Made by a program: the position numbers and the translations under genes
Notes under the pieces: model-generated
Told to the model about the DNA's origin: nothing
Databases searched by the model: none
The model's input: the letters and a program-made list of their open reading frames with translations, nothing else
Part shown: positions 1 to 8,804 of the stretch, piece after piece
Position numbering within the stretch: position 1 is the stretch's first letter
Layout: each line of letters starts with the position of its first letter
Assembly: GCA_023430705.1 (NCBI GenBank)
Contig: JAEYZJ010000351.1
Span: forward strand, 1 to 8,804
Source of the DNA: Pseudomonadota bacterium
GTDB lineage: Bacteria > Pseudomonadota > Alphaproteobacteria > Rhizobiales > Devosiaceae
Direction of reading: 5' to 3'
Length of the DNA stretch: 8,804 nucleotides

Positions 1-799
1 GCTTGCGGAACATCTCGACACCGGTCACGGTCGTCGACTGGGTCGCCTTGATACCGACGATCTCGACGGTCTCACCCACCTTCACGATGCCGCGCTCGAC
101 ACGGCCGGTCACCACGGTGCCACGGCCAGAGATCGAGAACACGTCTTCGATCGGCATCAGGAACGGCTGGTCGATCGGACGAGCCGGCTGCGGGATGTAC
201 TCGTCGACAGCGCGCATCAGCTCCAGAACGGCGTCGTGGCCGAGCTTGCGGTCGCTATCCTCGAGGGCGGCCAGGGCCGAACCCTTGATGATCGGGATAT
301 CGTCGCCGGGGAACTCGTACGACGACAGCAGCTCGCGAACCTCGAGCTCGACGAGCTCGAGCAGCTCGGGATCATCGACCATGTCGCACTTGTTCAGGAA
401 CACCACGAGCGCCGGCACACCGACCTGACGGGCGAGCAGGATGTGCTCGCGGGTCTGCGGCATCGGGCCGTCGGCAGCCGACACGACCAGGATCGCGCCG
501 TCCATCTGGGCAGCACCGGTGATCATGTTCTTCACGTAGTCGGCGTGGCCCGGGCAGTCGACGTGAGCGTAGTGACGGTTGGCCGTCTCGTACTCGACGT
601 GAGCGGTGTTGATCGTGATACCGCGCGCCTTCTCTTCCGGCGCAGCGTCGATCTGGTCGTATGCCTTGAAGGTAGCGCCACCCGTCTCAGCCAGGACCTT
701 CGTGATCGCAGCGGTCAGCGAGGTCTTGCCATGGTCGACGTGACCGATGGTGCCGATATTGCAATGCGGCTTGTTGCGGGAAAACTTTTCCTTGGCCAT
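1..799 (-). CDS. tuf: Elongation factor Tu, N-terminal 266 residues (3' end beyond window)
   Basis: EF-Tu is the cytoplasmic GTPase that carries aminoacyl-tRNA to the ribosomal A site. Read from the ATG at 799, the frame stays open to the window edge and gives 266 of the roughly 395 residues usual for the family. Visible motifs are the P-loop GHVDHGKTS (19-27), the switch I segment RGITINTAH (59-67), DCPGH (81-85), the base-specificity motif NKCD (136-139) and the SAL motif (174-176). The start of domain II follows, with ISGRGTVVTGRVERG (223-237), and the fragment ends in VEMFRK. The start is supported by GGAG at 806-809, six bases upstream, and by the conserved MAKEKF N-terminus. It is the last str gene seen here, separated from fusA by 116 bp that contain a hairpin. 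No key residue is missing. The missing part is the rest of domain II and all of domain III. Confidence 0.98.
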   Translation of the reverse strand, partial: MAKEKFSRNKPHCNIGTIGHVDHGKTSLTAAITKVLAETGGATFKAYDQIDAAPEEKARGITINTAHVEYETANRHYAHVDCPGHADYVKNMITGAAQMDGAILVVSAADGPMPQTREHILLARQVGVPALVVFLNKCDMVDDPELLELVELEVRELLSSYEFPGDDIPIIKGSALAALEDSDRKLGHDAVLELMRAVDEYIPQPARPIDQPFLMPIEDVFSISGRGTVVTGRVERGIVKVGETVEIVGIKATQSTTVTGVEMFRK

Positions 800-865
800 C
801 GTATTCTCCGTTGGGTGCCGGTCTGGCAGCCGGCTTTAGGAACTCAGTTATTTGTCTGCTTCGGC

Positions 866-901
866 GATCCGGGCAGAGCCATGGGCTCCGGCTCCCGGAT
901 C
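866..901 (-). promoter_or_regulatory. Hairpin in the fusA-tuf intergenic region
   Basis: An 8-bp outer stem, GATCCGGG (894-901 on the minus strand) with CCCGGATC (866-873), encloses a 5-bp inner stem, GAGCC (884-888) with GGCTC (876-880), around a CAT loop. It begins 15 bases after the fusA stop codon. No T-tract follows on the minus strand, so it is not a canonical intrinsic terminator. It may stabilise or process the mRNA and so help set tuf expression apart from fusA. The structure is read directly from the sequence; the role is inference. Confidence 0.5.
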
Positions 902-915
902 AGCCTGGATCGTAG

Positions 916-3006
<2,091 letters not shown>

Positions 3007-3023
3007 TTCAGACGAGCCTTCCG

Positions 3024-3494
3024 TTACCAGCGGTAGTGCGAGAAGGCGCGGTTGGCATCTGCCATCCGGTGCGTATCCTCGCGTTTCTTAACGGCCTGAC
3101 CACGGCCATTGACGGCATCCATGAGCTCGCCCGACAGGCGCTCCTTCATGGTGTGCTCGCCGCGCTTGCGGGCGCTTTCGATGAGCCAGCGAATGGCCAG
3201 GGCCTGCTGACGCTCGGTGCGAACCTCGACCGGCACCTGGTAGGTGGCACCACCGACGCGGCGCGAACGGACCTCGACGGCCGGACGGATGTTGTCCAGG
3301 GCCGTGTGGAACACCGAGATCGGGTCCTGCTTCAGCTTGGCATGCACGATGTCGAAGGCACCGTAGACGATCGACTCGGCGACCGACTTCTTGCCGTCTT
3401 CCATCAGCGAGTTCATGAACTTCGAGACCACGAGGTCGCCGAACTTCGGATCGGGATTGACTTCGCGCTTCTCAGCAGCGTGACGACGGGACAT
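3024..3494 (-). CDS. rpsG: 30S ribosomal protein S7
   Basis: S7 is a primary 16S rRNA-binding protein that nucleates assembly of the 30S head and contacts the E-site region. The product is 156 aa, the common bacterial length. It opens with the family-typical MSRRHAAEKREVNPDPKFGD. It also contains the conserved VEVRSRRVGGATYQVPVEVR segment (about 74-93), RWLIESARKR, and the C-terminal HRMADANRAFSHYRW. The start at 3494 is fixed by an excellent AAGGAG whose bases overlap the rpsL stop codon. The gene lies 12 bp after rpsL and 17 bp before fusA, so the three are certainly cotranscribed. In E. coli, S7 represses its operon by binding the rpsL-rpsG spacer. The spacer here is too short for that site, so any autoregulation must use another RNA element. 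Confidence 0.99.
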   Translation of the reverse strand: MSRRHAAEKREVNPDPKFGDLVVSKFMNSLMEDGKKSVAESIVYGAFDIVHAKLKQDPISVFHTALDNIRPAVEVRSRRVGGATYQVPVEVRTERQQALAIRWLIESARKRGEHTMKERLSGELMDAVNGRGQAVKKREDTHRMADANRAFSHYRW

Positions 3495-3502
3495 TGGATC
3501 TG

Positions 3503-3508
3503 CTCCTT
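3503..3508 (-). promoter_or_regulatory. rpsG Shine-Dalgarno overlapping the rpsL stop codon
   Basis: AAGGAG on the minus strand shares its first two bases with the TAA stop of rpsL and sits eight bases before the rpsG ATG. It is a strong ribosome binding site, placed so that ribosomes terminating on rpsL could reinitiate directly on rpsG. This supports translational coupling and the chosen rpsG start. Confidence 0.85.
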
Positions 3509-3878
3509 ACTTCGGCCGCTTCGCGCCGTACTTCGAACGGCGCTGCCTGCGATCCTTCACCGACTGGGTGTCGAGGACGCCGCGCAGCACGTGGTAGCGC
3601 ACGCCCGGCAGGTCACGCACACGACCGCCGCGGATCAGCACCACGGAGTGCTCCTGCAGGTTGTGGCCCTCACCGGGGATATAGGAAATGACCTCACGCG
3701 AGGTGGTCAGCCGGACCTTGGCGACCTTGCGCAGAGCCGAGTTCGGCTTCTTCGGGGTAGTCGTATAGACGCGAGAGCACACGCCGCGCTTCTGCGGGTT
3801 TGCTTCCATCGCCGGTACTTTGTTCCGCTTGGGCTTTGATACCCGAGGCTTGCGGATCAACTGATTAATGGTCGGCAT
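3507..3878 (-). CDS. rpsL: 30S ribosomal protein S12, with Arg at position 88
   Basis: S12 sits at the 30S decoding centre and controls tRNA selection accuracy and streptomycin response. The product is 123 aa, matching the family. Landmarks are MPTINQLIRKPR at the start, ANPQKRGVC, TTTPKKPNSALRK (40-51), PGEGHNLQEHSVV, GGRVRDLPGVRYH (84-96) and the C-terminal SKYGAKRPK. The start at 3878 is chosen because MPTINQL is the conserved S12 N-terminus and GGAAAGAG lies upstream. The same frame stays open to 3929, but those 17 extra residues do not belong to S12. Lys43 and Lys44 are present. Position 88, lysine in E. coli, is arginine (codon CGT at 3615-3617), and Asp89, the residue RimO methylthiolates in E. 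coli, is kept. It is the first gene of the str operon, behind a long leader. Confidence 0.99.
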   Translation of the reverse strand: MPTINQLIRKPRVSKPKRNKVPAMEANPQKRGVCSRVYTTTPKKPNSALRKVAKVRLTTSREVISYIPGEGHNLQEHSVVLIRGGRVRDLPGVRYHVLRGVLDTQSVKDRRQRRSKYGAKRPK

Positions 3879-3932
3879 TGCGCTCTTTCCATCGGTCCGA
3901 ATTCGTTGCGGAAGACGCAAACAAACCAAAGG

Positions 3933-3967
3933 GGCGCCAATTCCACCCCATCAGGGGCAGCGGCGCC
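3933..3967 (-). promoter_or_regulatory. Terminator-like hairpin in the str leader (attenuator candidate)
   Basis: On the minus strand GGCGCC (3962-3967) pairs with a second GGCGCC (3933-3938). Inside that stem, CCCC (3954-3957) pairs with GGGG (3946-3949) around a TGAT tetraloop. A T-rich stretch follows, CCTTTGGTTTGTTTG, running down to about 3918. It ends about 54 bases before the rpsL ATG. The stem-plus-T-rich layout resembles a weak intrinsic terminator, which would allow attenuation, but the T-tract is interrupted by Gs and the inner and outer stems are separated by unpaired bases. A ribosomal-protein binding site is an alternative. The structure is seen; the role is inferred. Confidence 0.4.
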
Positions 3968-4049
3968 TCTCATTGCAGCGGACCACCGGGAGAACCCGGC
4001 GTTCATGCGCACAAAGATTTGTCGTCGTCTCTGCCTTTGGCGATGTGTT

Positions 4050-4099
4050 TGAAGTTCCTGGATGCCCGCACTAGGTGGCAGATACCCGCGTGAACTTCA
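4050..4099 (-). repeat. Long-range inverted repeat in the str leader
   Basis: In the minus-strand transcript TGAAGTTC (4092-4099) is perfectly complementary to GAACTTCA (4050-4057), an 8-bp stem around a 34-nt loop. The loop carries one member of a direct near-repeat, GATGCCCGCA (4061-4070, plus-strand reading), and nearly all of the other, GATACCCGCG (4081-4090), with starts exactly 20 bp apart. The upstream arm is shared with a short palindrome at 4089-4101, so the two folds exclude each other. Function unknown. Confidence 0.4.
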
Positions 4100-4101
4100 C
4101 G
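4089..4101. repeat. Perfect 13-bp palindrome CGTGAA-C-TTCACG
   Basis: Six-base arms surround one central base. The site lies about 15-28 bases downstream of the transcription start predicted from the 4123-4151 promoter. In DNA it has the form of a small dimeric-repressor operator; in RNA it could form only a short hairpin. It overlaps one arm of the longer inverted repeat. No regulator is recognised. Confidence 0.35.
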
Positions 4102-4122
4102 ACCGACCGCTAAGGTTGCGCC

Positions 4123-4151
4123 TCTATATGGGCAGTGAGTCTCCCCGTCAA
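4123..4151 (-). promoter_or_regulatory. Candidate sigma70-type promoter of the str operon
   Basis: On the minus strand TTGACG (4146-4151) is separated by exactly 17 bases from TATAGA (4123-4128). This is the best promoter match upstream of rpsL and points toward it. Transcription would start near 4116, leaving a leader of about 240 nt before the rpsL ATG. Inverted TCCCCG/CGGGGA hexamers (4142-4147 and 4162-4167) flank and overlap the -35 element. Confidence 0.6.
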
Positions 4152-4326
4152 GGATTCTTTGCGGGGACACCTTTGCTGACTTGCCCCAAATCCGGGGAGT
4201 TTTCATCTCTGCGCGGCAGCTGGGGCAGAGGACAATGCTTGTTTGCCCTCATTGCATGGCTTTGACCAGACTCGGTGCCCGGTTTTCCTCGGCTTTGACA
4301 GAATCGCAGCAAAGTCGAATCGCGAA

Positions 4327-4355
4327 TTGGCCGCCCTGGCCGGCCCCTGTAGACT
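4327..4355 (+). promoter_or_regulatory. Candidate promoter of the YbjN-domain gene
   Basis: TTGGCC (4327-4332), a 17-base spacer and TAGACT (4350-4355) give four of six consensus matches in each box. Transcription would begin near 4362, just before the GGGGAG ribosome binding site (4373-4378), giving a very short leader. A better -35 match, TTGACA at 4295-4300, has no matching -10 at the right distance. Confidence 0.4.
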
Positions 4356-4384
4356 GTCACGATCAGACTCACGGGGAGCAATCG

Positions 4385-4855
4385 ATGAAGCGGCTGGCTG
4401 CAGCGATGGTATTCGTCGCCTCTCCTGCCCTCGCCCAGGACCTGGTGGATGGCAGCCAGGTCGACGACATTGTCGCCATCGCGCGCACCCACGGTTCAGC
4501 CTCGCTGGAGAGCCAGGCCGACGGCAGCCCGCGCATCGCGGGCCGGATCAACGGCGTGCCCTACCATGTGCTGTTCATGAACTGCACCGCGGCCAGGGCC
4601 TGCGAAGACCTCAACTTCTATGCCGCGTTCGCCGACCTCAAGCCCACGCTTGACGCCATCAATGCCTGGAACCGGGAGCGGCGCTTCGGCACCGCCTATC
4701 TCGACGCCGACCTCGACGCGGCCATCGAGTACGACCTGAACCTCGAGCACGGCGTCACCCGCGACAACCTCGATGCTGCCTTCGGCATCTGGTCCGTCGT
4801 GCTGGAGGAATACGCGGCCCATATCGGCTACGAGCCGGGCTCGCCGGCTACCTGA
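4385..4855 (+). CDS. Secreted YbjN-domain protein
   Basis: This is a 156-aa protein of the YbjN family, a domain with a type III secretion chaperone-like fold whose biochemical role is not established. The N-terminus MKRLAAAMVFVASPALAQ is a short Sec signal peptide with probable cleavage after ALA (residue 17), so the mature protein should be periplasmic. The YbjN core follows: INGVPYHVLFMNCT (55-68), CEDLNFYAAF (73-82), INAWNRERRFGTAYLD (92-107) and a C-terminal helix FGIWSVVLEEYAAHIG. Cys67 and Cys73 lie close together and could form a disulfide after export. The start at 4385 is chosen because GGGGAG lies six bases upstream and the signal peptide begins there; the frame stays open further upstream without a family-like sequence. 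It is the only plus-strand gene here, divergent from rpsL, and its last 8 bp overlap the methyltransferase stop. Family assignment is confident, function unknown. Confidence 0.88.
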   Translation: MKRLAAAMVFVASPALAQDLVDGSQVDDIVAIARTHGSASLESQADGSPRIAGRINGVPYHVLFMNCTAARACEDLNFYAAFADLKPTLDAINAWNRERRFGTAYLDADLDAAIEYDLNLEHGVTRDNLDAAFGIWSVVLEEYAAHIGYEPGSPAT

Positions 4856-5513
4856 CGATCATCAGCGCGAACCCGTCCCAACCCTTGGCGCCGACAGTCT
4901 GCAGCGCCGTCGCGTCGAGCCGCGGATGCCGGCCGATCATGTCGAATGCGGCACGCGTGCCGACGATGCGCGGATCGGGATCGCCGGGGTCCGCCACCCT
5001 GCCCTCGCGGATGACGTTGTCGAGCATGATCACCGTACCCGACCGCCCGAGCCGGATCGCCCAGTCGAGGTAGATCGGGTTGCTGGGCTTGTCCGCGTCG
5101 ATGAAGATGAAGTCGAACGGCTCGGGATCGGCCGCGGCGAGCACCGGCAGCGTCTCGACCGCGGCGCCGACATGGACCGTAACCTTGCTCGATAGCCCCG
5201 CCCGCTCGATGTTGGACCGCGCCACCTCGGCGTGCCGGGGCTCATACTCGAGCGTGACGAGCTGCCCATCCCCGGGCAGCGCCTGCGCCATCCAGATGGT
5301 CGAGTAGCCGCCCAGCGTTCCGATCTCGAGCACCCGCCTGGCCCCTGTCATCCGCACCAGCAGGCTGAGGAACTTCCCCTGCGCGGCGGATACGTCAATC
5401 GGGGGAAGGCCGGCGGCAGCGTTCGCCCTGAGGGCCTCGGAGAGCGCCTGATCCTCGTGGACCAGTTCGCCTTCGACATACCGGTCCACGTCCACCCACA
5501 ACTCGTCCGCCAT
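4848..5513 (-). CDS. SAM-dependent O-methyltransferase, CCoAMT-like (COG4122 family)
   Basis: This is a 221-aa, probably cytoplasmic, class I methyltransferase of the metal-dependent caffeoyl-CoA/catechol O-methyltransferase family. The SAM-binding motif is VLEIGTLGGYST (61-72), followed by the acidic end of strand 2 in LEYEP (Glu89). FIFIDADK (136-142, Asp139) and LDNV (Asp165, Asn166) supply the expected divalent-metal ligands. No signal peptide or membrane segment is seen. The length fits bacterial members (about 210-225 aa). The substrate cannot be read from the sequence; catechol-type or other small hydroxylated aromatics are typical of the family. The ATG at 5513 has GGAG (5521-5524) seven bases upstream. 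It lies 124 bp after rpoC in the same direction, behind a terminator, so it needs either readthrough or its own promoter. Its stop overlaps that of the convergent YbjN gene, with no terminator evident at the junction. Confidence 0.93.
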   Translation of the reverse strand: MADELWVDVDRYVEGELVHEDQALSEALRANAAAGLPPIDVSAAQGKFLSLLVRMTGARRVLEIGTLGGYSTIWMAQALPGDGQLVTLEYEPRHAEVARSNIERAGLSSKVTVHVGAAVETLPVLAAADPEPFDFIFIDADKPSNPIYLDWAIRLGRSGTVIMLDNVIREGRVADPGDPDPRIVGTRAAFDMIGRHPRLDATALQTVGAKGWDGFALMIVR

Positions 5514-5591
5514 CCAGGGACTCCGCCACCGCCGTCAGCACACGGGCAAGAGTAAGGCACCCGCACGTGGCGGCTGCAAGGCCCCGAAAGA

Positions 5592-5615
5592 GAAAGGGCC
5601 CCGGAGGGCCCTTTC
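5592..5615 (-). terminator. Intrinsic terminator after rpoC
   Basis: A perfect 10-bp stem, GAAAGGGCCC with GGGCCCTTTC, closes around a four-base loop 22 bases after the rpoC stop. On the minus strand it continues into TCTTTCGG, a short T-rich run. On the plus strand no T-run follows, so it acts for rpoC. The T-tract is short, so partial readthrough into the methyltransferase gene is possible. Confidence 0.8.
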
Positions 5616-5637
5616 GAACTTCTGCGATAACGACCGA

Positions 5638-8804
<3,167 letters not shown>

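Larger units (their letters stand above)
3879..4384. other. 506-bp divergent intergenic region between rpsL and the YbjN gene
   Basis: No convincing gene lies here. On the minus strand the region holds a candidate sigma70-type promoter (4123-4151), about 240 nt of leader with several inverted repeats, and a terminator-like hairpin just upstream of rpsL. On the plus strand it holds a candidate promoter (4327-4355) and the ribosome binding site of the YbjN gene. I looked for tRNA-like folds with a T-loop and CCA end and saw none. A 38-codon minus-strand ORF (3857-3973) overlaps the start of rpsL but lacks a good ribosome binding site. Confidence 0.7.

Noticed and set aside
3036..3839. 267-codon plus-strand frame opposite rpsG and rpsL
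   Set aside because: It lies across two certain ribosomal protein genes and shows no domain; a compositional shadow.
3879..3929. N-terminal extension of S12 by 17 residues
   Set aside because: The frame is open, but S12 begins with MPTINQL at 3878, where a ribosome binding site also fits; the extension is unlike any S12.
4003..4206. 67-codon minus-strand frame upstream of rpsL
   Set aside because: It begins upstream of the predicted promoter and runs across it, with no recognisable domain.
4181..4384. Longer N-terminus for the YbjN-domain protein
   Set aside because: The upstream part contains the candidate promoter and ribosome binding site, and would bury the signal peptide inside the protein.
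4831..4843. Palindrome CGAGCC-G-GGCTCG near the end of the YbjN gene as a terminator
   Set aside because: It is inside coding sequence, has almost no loop and no T-tract on either strand.
5551..5579. Possible promoter for the methyltransferase (TTGCAG, 17 bases, CTTACT on the minus strand)
   Set aside because: Both boxes match the consensus too poorly to call; the gene may instead rely on readthrough past the rpoC terminator.

Overview
The window is GC-rich chromosomal DNA from an alphaproteobacterium. It covers the junction between the rpoBC transcription unit and the streptomycin (str) operon. The evidence is the protein sequences (EF-G of 696 aa, S7 of 156 aa, S12 of 123 aa, and beta' with the proteobacterial insertion inside the trigger loop) and the gene order rpoC ... 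rpsL-rpsG-fusA-tuf, which is usual in that class. The order is not settled. S12 looks sphingomonad-like to me, while EF-Tu looks closer to Rhodospirillales-type proteins. Both impressions are from memory, not a search.

Layout from right to left, the direction in which most genes are transcribed: (1) 5638-8804, minus strand, the C-terminal three quarters of rpoC, followed by a clear intrinsic terminator (5592-5615). (2) 4848-5513, minus, a SAM-dependent O-methyltransferase of the CCoAMT/COG4122 type. (3) 4385-4855, plus, a secreted YbjN-domain protein. It runs against all its neighbours, and its stop overlaps the methyltransferase stop by 8 bp. (4) 3879-4384, a 506-bp divergent intergenic region with a candidate promoter for each side and a long, structured leader for the str operon. 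(5) 3507-3878 rpsL, 3024-3494 rpsG, 916-3006 fusA and 1-799 tuf (truncated by the window edge), all minus, forming the str operon.

The core genes work together in gene expression: beta' is a catalytic subunit of RNA polymerase, S12 and S7 are 30S ribosomal proteins at the decoding centre and the head, and EF-Tu and EF-G are the elongation GTPases. The methyltransferase and the YbjN protein have no evident functional link to them and look like passengers between two housekeeping units.

I found no mobile element, CRISPR array, tRNA/rRNA gene or previously undescribed multi-gene system. The points most worth a second look are Arg88 in S12 (the position of a classic streptomycin-resistance substitution), the roughly 240-nt str leader with alternative inverted repeats and a terminator-like hairpin before rpsL, a conspicuous hairpin between fusA and tuf, and the convergent gene pair placed between rpoC and rpsL.
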